Below are positions 38,033-46,471 of a DNA stretch of 64,000 nt, piece by piece. The translations under genes were made by a program, and so were the position numbers. The stretch spans positions 144,443 through 208,442 of the forward strand of contig NZ_AOIQ01000008.1 in the NCBI RefSeq assembly GCF_000337515.1, read 5' to 3'. The notes beneath the pieces are model-generated. The model searched no databases. It worked only from the letters and a program-made list of their open reading frames with translations, and had not been told where the DNA came from. The DNA comes from Halovivax asiaticus JCM 14624 (lineage in GTDB: Archaea > Halobacteriota > Halobacteria > Halobacteriales > Natrialbaceae). Numbering within the stretch: the first letter of the stretch is position 1; each line of letters begins with the position of its first letter.

Positions 38033-40104
38033 CGCCCACCACCACTCGTCGGGCGGACCTCGGTGAGCGGATTGCCGACGCGTGTCCGGCAGTAATCGTG
38101 GACGCTATCGCGAAGTCGCATGGCGGTCAATCCTTTGTGAACCAGCCGATCGTCGAACAGCGACGAGCGATCCCCCGCCACTCGGTTCGACGGCACGTCG
38201 TCACGGGCCGCGAGGTCGTCGAACGTTTGCTCACAGCGCTCACGAACCAGTTGCCAGCAGGTCTCGAGGGCGACCGGTTCCGTCGCACAGAGTCGACCGA
38301 CGAGTTCTCCCAGATGGTTCTGGAACAACGAGTACCAGAGCTTCTCCCGAGCCGCCGAGACGTCGTCGGCGATCACCGCCGAATCGGGGTACGGTGCCAG
38401 GTCGGTCCCGCCAAATCGATCGGGGAACACGCGCACACCGCCGAAGTCACCCACCAACGTGCCGGTTGGTCGCCCGTCGTCGAACACCAGCGACGTGTTC
38501 TGGAGGTGCGCTTCGAGCGCAACCCCCTCGGTGACGAGCAGTTCGAGCGGCCCGGGGACGACCGCGTCGAGGTACGCCGAGAGAAACGCTTCGACGACCG
38601 TACGTCGGTCTGAACCCAAATCTGCGTCTGCGAACTCGTCGAGCGTCGCGGTGAGGACGGAGCGGCGACCGGCTGGCGGACGAGAAAGGAGACTTGCCGC
38701 CGTGACCACCCGTTCGTCGTCCCCGACGATCCGATGGGTCGAAGGATGCTGTCTGAGCAGTGCCGAGAGGTGGCGGGCATCGTCGTAGTCGGGGCCGTCA
38801 GGGCAGGGGCCATCGGCCGGGTGATAGCACGTCGCAGCCGGTTCCTGGAGGACACCGAACCGCTCGCTGTCCGCTGCGTTACAGACCGGTGTCAACGCCT
38901 CGGTCAGTTGGGGGCCGTTGGTCACGGCGTTGGGAGAGAGCGTCCGGACGGCGTTAGTCGTCTGGACACCGATGGCGAGTTTGAGGTGGGGTGGTCGCCG
39001 TCCGTCGGCCGTCGGCGCCGATGGAACGACGGTCCGGAGCGATAAGAGCGGTGCCGCATCGACCGTATACGATGGAATCGTGACGACCGTTCCCGCGTCC
39101 TGGGCGGCCGTGTAGCGTTCCGGGAGGACGTGCCTGAACTGCCACGGGTGGACCGGAACGACGGCGTATTCCGCGACCGATCGGCCCGACGGGATCGCCG
39201 TTTCTACCGCCATCCGAAGTCCGGGAAAACACGCGTAGAGGCGGTCGGTAAGCGACTCGTCGTCGACGCTCGTCTCCAGCGCCCGGTCTCGATGGATCGC
39301 AGCGAACCGGACGGGAATCGAATCGGCGAACTCGGGCGCAAACGACAGGACCTCGGTCGGAGACATCCCTCGTCGGAGCTTCGCACCCGGATGGAACGGA
39401 TGACCGCCGATTACCAGTCGATCGAACGCCTCCGACGTGGCAACCGACGTCGGGTCGGGCCCCGTGGCCGGTGTCGGCGTCGCCGCCAGATCGGTCCAGC
39501 GAACGCGCCGCGCGAGTCGGGCCAGCGCCAAGTTCACGACGCTTTCACCGATCTCGGTCCGAAACCGCTCGAAGCCATCCACGACACCTTCGCGGTCTAA
39601 CAACCTGACAACCGTCTCCGGCGTTTCGATCGGTTCGACCGTATCGAGGCGACACGCCACCGCCGGTGGGGCGAACGCAAACCGGTCGAAAGCCCGGTGG
39701 GATCGAACTGGCACGGCGACGACGGTTTCGGTCCGGGGAAATCGGAGGAGTAACGTTCTGTCGGTTCCCTCCGCGTCCGGAAGACGGGCGGAAAGCGCGT
39801 CCGAATCCAGCGACGTGAGCGGTTCCGCGGGTTCGGTGGGGACGACGGGATCCGTCGGTTCGGTGACGATCGGATCCGGGAGCGAATCCGGCCGGTCGCG
39901 AGCCAGTCCGCCCAGCAACCGGGCAAGAATTCCCCACCGTGCCGCCATCAATTCGCGTCGATAGGCCTCGTCGGGCGGCGAGGCGAGGTCGTGTCGCCGG
40001 GCGTACTGAAACGCTGCGGCGAGACCCGCCCGTTCGGAGTCGGTTAGTTCTCGATGGCGTACCGGCGAGCGATCGTCGGTCGGCGGTGACAGGAGTCGCG
40101 TCAT
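38029..40104 (-). CDS. NIS siderophore synthetase (IucA/IucC family), first gene
   Basis: 691 residues. Same family as the next gene: GGHPFHPGAKLRRGMSP, VVPVHPWQFRHVLPERY, LSLRTVVPSAP, KLAIGVQTTNAVRTLSPN, VALEAHLQNTSLVFDDG and GDFGGVRVFPDRF are visible. I chose the ATG at 40104, because the ATG at 40125 falls within an iron box (40115-40130) and a TATA-like gttatttta lies about 27 bp upstream of 40104. Two synthetases acting on two ends of a dicarboxylate are typical for aerobactin- or schizokinen-like hydroxamates. The monooxygenase and acetyltransferase genes for such a product are not here. Confidence 0.92.
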   Translation of the reverse strand: MTRLLSPPTDDRSPVRHRELTDSERAGLAAAFQYARRHDLASPPDEAYRRELMAARWGILARLLGGLARDRPDSLPDPIVTEPTDPVVPTEPAEPLTSLDSDALSARLPDAEGTDRTLLLRFPRTETVVAVPVRSHRAFDRFAFAPPAVACRLDTVEPIETPETVVRLLDREGVVDGFERFRTEIGESVVNLALARLARRVRWTDLAATPTPATGPDPTSVATSEAFDRLVIGGHPFHPGAKLRRGMSPTEVLSFAPEFADSIPVRFAAIHRDRALETSVDDESLTDRLYACFPGLRMAVETAIPSGRSVAEYAVVPVHPWQFRHVLPERYTAAQDAGTVVTIPSYTVDAAPLLSLRTVVPSAPTADGRRPPHLKLAIGVQTTNAVRTLSPNAVTNGPQLTEALTPVCNAADSERFGVLQEPAATCYHPADGPCPDGPDYDDARHLSALLRQHPSTHRIVGDDERVVTAASLLSRPPAGRRSVLTATLDEFADADLGSDRRTVVEAFLSAYLDAVVPGPLELLVTEGVALEAHLQNTSLVFDDGRPTGTLVGDFGGVRVFPDRFGGTDLAPYPDSAVIADDVSAAREKLWYSLFQNHLGELVGRLCATEPVALETCWQLVRERCEQTFDDLAARDDVPSNRVAGDRSSLFDDRLVHKGLTAMRLRDSVHDYCRTRVGNPLTEVRPTSGGGR

Positions 40105-40114
40105 CGACCACTGG

Positions 40115-40130
40115 TTTAGGCCCACCTAAA
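40115..40130 (-). promoter_or_regulatory. Iron box A, in the NIS synthetase promoter
   Basis: TTTAGG-CCCA-CCTAAA, a perfect 6-bp inverted repeat. It lies between the minus-strand TATA-like element (about 40127-40137) and the ATG at 40104, overlapping both the TATA and the transcription start. The pattern matches DtxR-family metal-repressor sites. Centre-to-centre distance to box B is 31 bp, about three helical turns. Confidence 0.8.
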
Positions 40131-40145
40131 ATAACTCTTTCTGGT

Positions 40146-40161
40146 TTTAGGCCAACCTAAA
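40146..40161 (+). promoter_or_regulatory. Iron box B, in the MFS promoter
   Basis: TTTAGG-CCAA-CCTAAA, directly abutting the TATA element atttttaagt (40161-40170) of the MFS gene at 40193. A repressor here would cover the TFB-recognition element. With box A it controls the divergent pair. Confidence 0.8.
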
Positions 40162-40192
40162 TTTTTAAGTGGTGGTGGTCGACAGAGAACGC

Positions 40193-41386
40193 ATGGGACG
40201 ACTTTCCGGGCGGGCCCCGGAGCGGGGCTTTGCGGCACTGGCGGGGACGTCAGTGATACGCGCCTACGGGTACGCGTTGATGGCGACGTACCTCTCCTTC
40301 TACGCGGCGGCGTTCGACGCGACCGGACTCTGGATCGGCGCGTTCACCACGGCGTTTGCACTCGCTCAGACGGCGACGACGGTTGCACTCGGCGCCTGGG
40401 GAAGCGGCGACAGGGTCCGACGGCTACTCGTCTGGGGCGCGTTGGGGAGCGCCGCGACGTACGTGGGGTTCCTATTCGTCGTCGACGAGGTGACGCTCGT
40501 CGTCGCCAGAATCGCCCAGGGAATCACGATTAGCGTCCTGTTCGTGCTCGGGACGGCGGCCGTCTCGACCAGAGCGTCGACGGACGAACGCGGCCGCCAC
40601 GTCGGTATCTTCAACCAGGTTGGTGCACTCGCCGGCGGACTCGGGACCGCAAGTGCCGGCGTGATCTACGAATTCGCCGGGTTCGCGCCCGGATATCTCC
40701 TGCTCGCCGCCGCGAGCCTCGGGAGCGCGTGGTTACTCCGCGGTACCGACCTCGGTGTCGACGGGCTCGATGCCGGTGACGGGGTGAACGGATACCGACA
40801 GCTCGTCGAGCAGCCCGCAATGCGCGGCCTTGCAGCCTACCGGGTCGGGACCGGGTTCGCAAAAACCGCCGTCAGGGTCTACCTCCCGATCTACGCCTAT
40901 CTGGCCGTCTCGTTGTCCGGCCCCCAGGTCGGCGTCGTGTTGACGGCCCCGCGTCTCGTCCGGGCGCTCTGCCAGGGCTATACCGGGACGCTCGCCGACA
41001 CCATCGGGCGCCGACCGCTGCTCGGGGTCGCCGCGCTCCTGTACGTCGGCGCAGCGGCGATCGTTCCGTTTACGGCGTCGTTCTACCCGCTGATCGCCTG
41101 TGCGCTCGTATTCGGTGTCGCCGACGCGTGTCGCGTCCCGGCAAGCGTCGCCCTCTTCACGGAGATCGGAACCGCGTCCCGAGCCCTCACCTCGCTGTCG
41201 CTTCGGAGTTTGCTCTGGAAGCCTGGCGCCGTCCTCGCGCCGTTACTCGCCGGCGTCATCCACGATTACGCCACAATCGGGCTCGTCTTCTACGCGACTG
41301 CGGCAGTCATGCTCGTGAGCGTGACTGTCGCCGCCTGGCTCGACACGTCCCAGTCGGTGTTTGGCTCAACCTCTCTCCCACAGTGA
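40193..41386 (+). CDS. MFS transporter, probably siderophore exporter
   Basis: 397 residues with 12 predicted helices. The loop after helix 2 carries the MFS-like GAWGSGDRVRRLLVWGA, and helix 4-5 region VARIAQGITISVLFVLG. Its divergent position against the two NIS synthetases and its own iron box argue for siderophore export, though uptake is also possible. I chose ATG 40193, 28 bp after the TATA element, over the GTG at 40169 that lies within the TATA. Confidence 0.85.
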   Translation: MGRLSGRAPERGFAALAGTSVIRAYGYALMATYLSFYAAAFDATGLWIGAFTTAFALAQTATTVALGAWGSGDRVRRLLVWGALGSAATYVGFLFVVDEVTLVVARIAQGITISVLFVLGTAAVSTRASTDERGRHVGIFNQVGALAGGLGTASAGVIYEFAGFAPGYLLLAAASLGSAWLLRGTDLGVDGLDAGDGVNGYRQLVEQPAMRGLAAYRVGTGFAKTAVRVYLPIYAYLAVSLSGPQVGVVLTAPRLVRALCQGYTGTLADTIGRRPLLGVAALLYVGAAAIVPFTASFYPLIACALVFGVADACRVPASVALFTEIGTASRALTSLSLRSLLWKPGAVLAPLLAGVIHDYATIGLVFYATAAVMLVSVTVAAWLDTSQSVFGSTSLPQ

Positions 41387-41413
41387 TCGGCGGCCGTTCA
41401 ACAGATTATTATA

Positions 41414-41433
41414 TGTTTAGGCTAGCCTAAACA
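41414..41433 (+). promoter_or_regulatory. Iron box C, before the siderophore-binding lipoprotein
   Basis: TGTTTAGGCTAGCCTAAACA is a perfect 20-bp palindrome. It lies between the TATA element attattatat (41405-41414) and the ATG at 41436, covering the predicted transcription start. Confidence 0.85.
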
Positions 41434-41435
41434 TT

Positions 41436-42530
41436 ATGCGTCGAAGATTGTTCATTGCAGGTGCGACGGGCGTCACAACCGGGATCGTCAGCGGCTGCCT
41501 CACCAAAGCCGGCGACGAGCCGGACGAAACGACCGGCTCCTACTCCGTCTCGATGGAACCGATGGGGACGGTATCGTTCGACGAGCCGCCCGAAGACTGG
41601 GTCGCGCTGTTGCCGAGCTACGCCGACATGGGAATGGCACTCGACGTGGGCCAAACGCTCGGAATCCAGTTGCCGTACCGCTACGCGTCGCACGTTTACG
41701 AGGAGTTACCGGGGGTAGCGTACGATCCGGACGACGTGCGAACCCTCTATCAAAACGGCGTCGACAAGGAGCTCTTCTACGCGATGCAGGCCGACGTTCA
41801 CTTCATGGAGCCCAAGCAGATGATTCAGTGGTACGGCTGGTCCAAAGCGGACGTCGCCGACATCGAGAACAACGTCGGTCCGTTCTTTGGAAACTTCATT
41901 CGACGGCGTAGCGACGACTGGCACGAGTACCGCTACTACTCCCTGTACGAAGCGTTCGAGAAGATAGCCAAAGTGTTCCAGCGCGAGGATCGCTTTCGGC
42001 AGTTCAAATCGTTCCACGACGACTTCCTCGCCGACCTTCAGGACCGACTGCCGAACGAGACACCCGAAGCTGCGCTCGTCTATCCGGCCGACGAACCACC
42101 CGAGCGGTTCTACCCATACGGACTAAACGACGGCGGCGTCGGCAAGAAGCAGTGGCGGGACCTGGGACTTCGGGATGCCTTCGAAGGAACCGACATCGGC
42201 CACTACGCGGGAGATACGACCCTCGAAGTCGACTTCGAAGCGCTCCTCGAAACCGATCCGGACGTGCTCCTCGTCCGCGGCCAGGAAACGAAAGACCGCG
42301 CAGCCTTCGAAGAAACCATCGTCGAACATCTCGAAGACCACGCGGTTGCCAGCAAACTCACGGCCGTTCGAAACGGGGACGTCTACCAGGGCGGCTACCT
42401 CGACCAGGGGCCGATCATCAATCTCTTCCAGACCGAACAGGCAGCCAAACGGATCTTCGCCGACGAGTTCACCGAGGATCGACTTTTCGACCGACAGCAA
42501 CTCGCGGATATCATCCTCGGCACCGCCTGA
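41436..42530 (+). CDS. Iron-siderophore ABC transporter substrate-binding lipoprotein
   Basis: 364 residues. A signal with the haloarchaeal lipobox GIVSGCLT is followed by a FecB/BtuF-like periplasmic-binding fold: YSVSMEPMGTVSFDEPPEDWV at the start of lobe 1, a long bridging helix (VFQREDRFRQFKSFHDDFLADL) and DPDVLLVRGQ in lobe 2. It binds a ferric siderophore at the cell surface. No permease or ATPase gene follows; the next gene, fen1, is convergent. The iron box and its position downstream of the MFS gene place it in the siderophore locus. Confidence 0.88.
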   Translation: MRRRLFIAGATGVTTGIVSGCLTKAGDEPDETTGSYSVSMEPMGTVSFDEPPEDWVALLPSYADMGMALDVGQTLGIQLPYRYASHVYEELPGVAYDPDDVRTLYQNGVDKELFYAMQADVHFMEPKQMIQWYGWSKADVADIENNVGPFFGNFIRRRSDDWHEYRYYSLYEAFEKIAKVFQREDRFRQFKSFHDDFLADLQDRLPNETPEAALVYPADEPPERFYPYGLNDGGVGKKQWRDLGLRDAFEGTDIGHYAGDTTLEVDFEALLETDPDVLLVRGQETKDRAAFEETIVEHLEDHAVASKLTAVRNGDVYQGGYLDQGPIINLFQTEQAAKRIFADEFTEDRLFDRQQLADIILGTA

Positions 42531-42631
42531 GGCGACGGCGCACGGAGCGGGCATCCGATAGTCTGAACCCACCGTGTCACCATCCCGCCTTTGCCCTCGA
42601 TGTATTTGCGTCTCTCGGCGTCAGGTCACTG

Positions 42632-43612
42632 CTACGTCCAGCGATCGAGCCCGGACTGGACGAGCGATTCCTCGATCCGTTCGAACCCGCGGGCGACTTC
42701 GTCGGCGTCGACCGCCCACTCCTCACAGACGTAGTCGCGAGCCGCCGCGACGTCCGGGTCGAGATCGGTGGTGAACTCGTAGTCGTCGGTGACGTTCGGA
42801 TCGCGAAACAGCTGGCGAACCCGATCACCGTACTCGACGTGATCGCCACGGGCCTCCAGTGCGCTCCAGAGGTCGCCGTGTTCGTGAACGAGCGAGAGCG
42901 CCGTCTTCGGACCGACCCCGTCGACGCCATGGTTGAAGTCCGTCCCGATCATGATCGCGACGTCGATCAGCTGTTCGAGTGTGAGGTCGTGATCGTCGAG
43001 GGTCGCCTGGAGATCCATCAGTTCCGGATCACCTTTGCTGGTGAGCTGGCGCAGCGTTCGAGGCGAGCCAAAGAGCAACGCGTCGTAGTCTTCCGAGCCG
43101 ACGTAGTCGGCGTCGCCGTTCCGGACGATGTTCGCCGCCTGGGCCTCGCCTTCGGCCGGCGCCTCGACCACCGGGACGTCGAGGAATCTGAGGAGTTCCC
43201 GGCTCGTCTCCTGGATCGTCGGGGTGAGCCGCTGCGTATAGGACTCGAGCTGTGCGATGGCGACCTGGTCGCCCTCCTCACGGGCAACTTCGAGTTGTTC
43301 CTCGTAGGATTCGCGTTGCTCGCGGCGAGATTCGATCTCGTCCGTTTTCAGGTCCGACGGGCCGCCGTCGAAGACCATCACCGGGACGATGTCGTGCTCG
43401 AAGAATTTCGGCAGACCCTGAACCATACCGACGAGGTTCGCGACCTCCGTCCCGTCCGGAGTGGTATAGGTCGACGAATTGGTCCACTTTACCGTCGTCG
43501 TCAGGTACCGGTAGAGCCAGTTGTGCGCATCGACCGCGACGACCGACCCCTCGAGCTCGTCGAAGGGGATCGATTCGATCGACGCGATGTCCCGAAGTGC
43601 TGCGTTTCCCAT
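42632..43612 (-). CDS. fen: Flap endonuclease 1
   Basis: 326 residues. Removes 5' flaps in Okazaki-fragment processing and repair. The XPG N and I regions are [14 protein letters not shown] (metal aspartate), [27 protein letters not shown], and [10 protein letters not shown], then [21 protein letters not shown], the helix-hairpin-helix. The C-terminal [10 protein letters not shown] fits a PCNA-interacting (PIP) box. ATG at 43612 (MGNAALRD) gives the conserved start; an ATG lies two codons upstream. Confidence 0.95.
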   Translation of the reverse strand: MGNAALRDIASIESIPFDELEGSVVAVDAHNWLYRYLTTTVKWTNSSTYTTPDGTEVANLVGMVQGLPKFFEHDIVPVMVFDGGPSDLKTDEIESRREQRESYEEQLEVAREEGDQVAIAQLESYTQRLTPTIQETSRELLRFLDVPVVEAPAEGEAQAANIVRNGDADYVGSEDYDALLFGSPRTLRQLTSKGDPELMDLQATLDDHDLTLEQLIDVAIMIGTDFNHGVDGVGPKTALSLVHEHGDLWSALEARGDHVEYGDRVRQLFRDPNVTDDYEFTTDLDPDVAAARDYVCEEWAVDADEVARGFERIEESLVQSGLDRWT

Positions 43613-43665
43613 CGACACGTCCTTCGAACGGCTGGGATTTGAGCGTTGGCCTCTCCGATGGCCAC

Positions 43666-44265
43666 TTAGTTTCGTGACCCATCCGTTCGGTCGCCTTGGT
43701 CGGCCCGATCGGCCACTCCCGTTCGGTCCGTCCGTCCGGCGCGATCGCCTGACTCAACCGGTTCACCCCGTTCGAGACGCTCCGAGACGAAGGATCGTTC
43801 CGCGTCCGTGATGTCTCGGTCTCGAAACCGCTTCAGCCCGTTTCGATAGCGCTCGTCGACGGTGTCCTCCGGCGGGAACGCGAGGACGAGTTCGGCGATA
43901 CCGGTCGTCTCGCCGGTGAACCCGAAGCCGGCGCGGTACAACGCTTCGTACGCGTACGGATTGTTGACCGCGATCCGCAACTCCTCGTAGCCCCGTTCCA
44001 GCGCACGGTCCCTGACGTATTCACAGAGGCGCGGGCCGATCCCCTCGCCCTTCCGATCCTGGCGGACGGTCACGTAGCGGAGCCAGCAGACGGTCTCGTC
44101 GGTCCGATCGGCGTTGAACGCGACCGCTCCGACGAGTTCGCCGTCCTCGCGGGCGACGGCCTTCCCGGTCGAGGACATGACGAACTTGCCCGCGTAGGCG
44201 AAGCGCTCGTAGTCGAGTCTGAGCGTCGGTCCGTCGGCCGGCCACCCGAGTAGTTCGACCTCCAC
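43666..44265 (-). CDS. GNAT family N-acetyltransferase
   Basis: 199 residues, GTG start at 44265. The acetyl-CoA loop is [18 protein letters not shown] (Q/R-x-x-G-x-G/A). [20 protein letters not shown] follows. The last 45 residues are a G/D/R-rich, repetitive tail ([19 protein letters not shown]) that is probably unstructured. Substrate unknown. Separated by 53 bp from fen on the same strand. Confidence 0.85.
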   Translation of the reverse strand: MEVELLGWPADGPTLRLDYERFAYAGKFVMSSTGKAVAREDGELVGAVAFNADRTDETVCWLRYVTVRQDRKGEGIGPRLCEYVRDRALERGYEELRIAVNNPYAYEALYRAGFGFTGETTGIAELVLAFPPEDTVDERYRNGLKRFRDRDITDAERSFVSERLERGEPVESGDRAGRTDRTGVADRADQGDRTDGSRN

Positions 44266-44445
44266 GGCACGACAGTCGGTCGCCCGACGGAAAACGTTCG
44301 CTCATTGGGCGGTCGTGAATCGCGTGCTCGGCCGATCGACTCTCCCTCGCGTTTATTCGTTTTGGGAATCACCGTCGCGGCCTTCTTCCCGGAGTGAATT
44401 TCTCCAATAGAAAGGTATAACATGGTGAGATTCCAATTATCCGCC

Positions 44446-44646
44446 ATGGCAACCACCGACGACGCCTTTGACGGACTCACGGAACATTGTCAGGAATGCG
44501 ACCTGGATACGCTGCACGAGGTCTCGGTACAGCTTCGAACCGAAAGCTCGAAGGCCGAGAACGCGGCGTTCTCTCGCGAACCCTACCGCGTCACCGAGTG
44601 TCAGCGCTGTGGCCACCGCGACAGCCAGCGCATGAACAACGCCTGA
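44446..44646 (+). CDS. Small zinc beta-ribbon protein (DUF7835-like)
   Basis: 66 residues with two CxxC pairs, HCQECD and ECQRCG, enclosing VSVQLRTESSKAENAAFSRE. Such single-ribbon proteins are widespread in haloarchaea. I chose the ATG at 44446 because a ggtataac box is centred about 28 bp upstream; an ATG at 44422 lies too close. Function unknown. Confidence 0.8.
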   Translation: MATTDDAFDGLTEHCQECDLDTLHEVSVQLRTESSKAENAAFSREPYRVTECQRCGHRDSQRMNNA

Positions 44647-44746
44647 TCGGGTCGCGAGCGACCGATCGACTCGACCGCCGAAAACGCCCTGGCGTCGTCG
44701 GCGTCGCGATCACGGTTTCTTCGGTTTTCTGCCCCACGGTGAGTGC

Positions 44747-46240
44747 TCAGTCACAGGTATGCGAGGCGAGCCGGTGGGGGACCGGCTCCCCCACGGGCCC
44801 CGTCTCGTCGACCGACTGGTCGACACGATAGAGCGTGACGGACCCGACGGTCGCCGGCGCCTGATCACAGGCGTACCGCGCTGCCGATTCGGCGACTGCG
44901 GGACCCGATCCCTTCCCTTTGGAGCCGTATCGCTTCCAGAGTGTCGAGGGATAGCGGTCCATAGCGTCCGGTGGTCGATCGAACGCCGCGGGGCCGCCGT
45001 CGACGAGATCGATCGACTCCCCGCCATCGCTGTCGGCCTCGGCGACGTACCAGCTGTACGACGAGGGTGGATCGGGAGCGAAGAATTTCCAGCTACCACG
45101 ATCGAGGGAGTCGTCCGCGGCCGCCGGCGCATCCACGACGTCGGCCGTGACGAGTTGCCACCCGACCGTGGCCGCCAGTGCCGCAACGAGGATGACCGCG
45201 GCCGCCGGTCGGATCCAGTGACCGGTGAACGACGGGAGCGACCCTCGCCGTCGCGTCGCAGCCGAATCCGCCGTCGACGACCACGTGACCTCGTCGAGGC
45301 GCGCGGCGAGCGCGCTCTCGGCGACGGCGCGATCGACGCGGTTCCAGATCCCGGGCGGCAGGAACGGGAGCACCGCGACGCACATGATGAACGGAAACGC
45401 ACCCAAACGCATCGTCGCTGCCATCCCGAGGTGGGCCGTGACGTAGGCGGCCACAACGGCGATCCTGGCCCTGCCACGGAGACAAACGAGGCCGACGGAC
45501 GCGACGAGCGTCCCAACCCACAGCCAGTTGATCAGGGTAACCAGGGCCGTGTGCGAGACCAGGGTGGGTCCGAGCAGATAGGCGAAATCCTCGAGACGAA
45601 GGATGCGACGAACGGCGATCCCGCTCATCCAAGCGTCGCTCTGGAACTTTAACACCGCGTTGATCGCGTAGATGACGGCGACGTGGGTCAGAAGGACCGC
45701 CGTCGCCGGTGAGAAACGGCGACCGGCAGCCTGGCCGCCGCGAATCCGAACAGCCCAGCGCGAATCCAGTGGGAGGGCTGCGCCGAACAGGAGCAGCGAG
45801 ATGAGGACCGTATCGCCGCCGTTGACCAGGAACGGGTTACGCGCGTGCATCGACGTGAGCAGGATTGCGAGGAGCACGGCGGCGATCCGTGCGCGATAGC
45901 CCACGAGCACGCAGCCGGCGACGGCGACCGTGCACCCGACGAGCAGCGCCTGAACCCAGGCCGCTCCGCTCGCGGCGTGGAGGGACCATCGCGCGAACGT
46001 CGGGTAGACCTCAGCGAGCGCGCTCCGTGAGAGGACACCTCGATCGGTGTAGAAGGTGACGAGTCCCGGGAGCCGGAGGACGAGCAGGTCGAAGAGAGTG
46101 ACCAGCCCCAGCCCGATCCGAAACGCGGCGATCGCCCGGACGTCGATACCAAGTCGCGTACGGAGACGAGCGAGCGCCGTGGCTGTCGTCGTATCATCGC
46201 CAGTCGTACCCGCCATCCGCTCGAGCTGGGACCCCGCCAT
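44747..46240 (-). CDS. HTTM-domain integral membrane protein
   Basis: 497 residues. The N-terminal two thirds carry about nine helices of the HTTM fold related to vitamin-K-dependent gamma-carboxylase (IAAFRIGLGLVTLFDLLVL, FYTDRGVLSRSAL, RNPFLVNGGDTVLISLLLF, YAINAVLKFQSDAW). The final part is a soluble domain after a last helix, with FFAPDPPSSYSWYVAEA. The carboxylase function is not established for prokaryotic members. Start at ATG 46240 or 46216. Confidence 0.8.
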   Translation of the reverse strand: MAGSQLERMAGTTGDDTTTATALARLRTRLGIDVRAIAAFRIGLGLVTLFDLLVLRLPGLVTFYTDRGVLSRSALAEVYPTFARWSLHAASGAAWVQALLVGCTVAVAGCVLVGYRARIAAVLLAILLTSMHARNPFLVNGGDTVLISLLLFGAALPLDSRWAVRIRGGQAAGRRFSPATAVLLTHVAVIYAINAVLKFQSDAWMSGIAVRRILRLEDFAYLLGPTLVSHTALVTLINWLWVGTLVASVGLVCLRGRARIAVVAAYVTAHLGMAATMRLGAFPFIMCVAVLPFLPPGIWNRVDRAVAESALAARLDEVTWSSTADSAATRRRGSLPSFTGHWIRPAAAVILVAALAATVGWQLVTADVVDAPAAADDSLDRGSWKFFAPDPPSSYSWYVAEADSDGGESIDLVDGGPAAFDRPPDAMDRYPSTLWKRYGSKGKGSGPAVAESAARYACDQAPATVGSVTLYRVDQSVDETGPVGEPVPHRLASHTCD

Positions 46241-46387
46241 GGCGACGTGTGATCTGGCCGACGGTTCGCAACCCCACCATAAGGAAGTTCGCGTTCACGG
46301 GCCGTAGTCAGACATGGAAACGGACCAGCGACGTCGACGCAAACACCGAGAATCGTGTGCGATGTACCCATTTCGGGGAACGGCGTG

Positions 46388-46459
46388 CATACACTACTCA
46401 GTTCGTGGCCCATTGTATGCATACATCCCCGACAAATTCATACACAAGGAGTTTGTATG
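46388..46459 (+). promoter_or_regulatory. CATACA/TGTATG operator array before fic
   Basis: CATACA at 46388-46393; the perfect palindrome TGTATGCATACA at 46414-46425; and CATACA (46439-46444) facing TGTATG (46454-46459) across 9 bp. Five copies of one hexamer in 72 bp just before the fic reading frame suggest a cooperative repressor site. The gene product itself has a C-terminal winged helix that could bind here. Confidence 0.55.
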
Positions 46460-46471
46460 AGCTATGGATGC

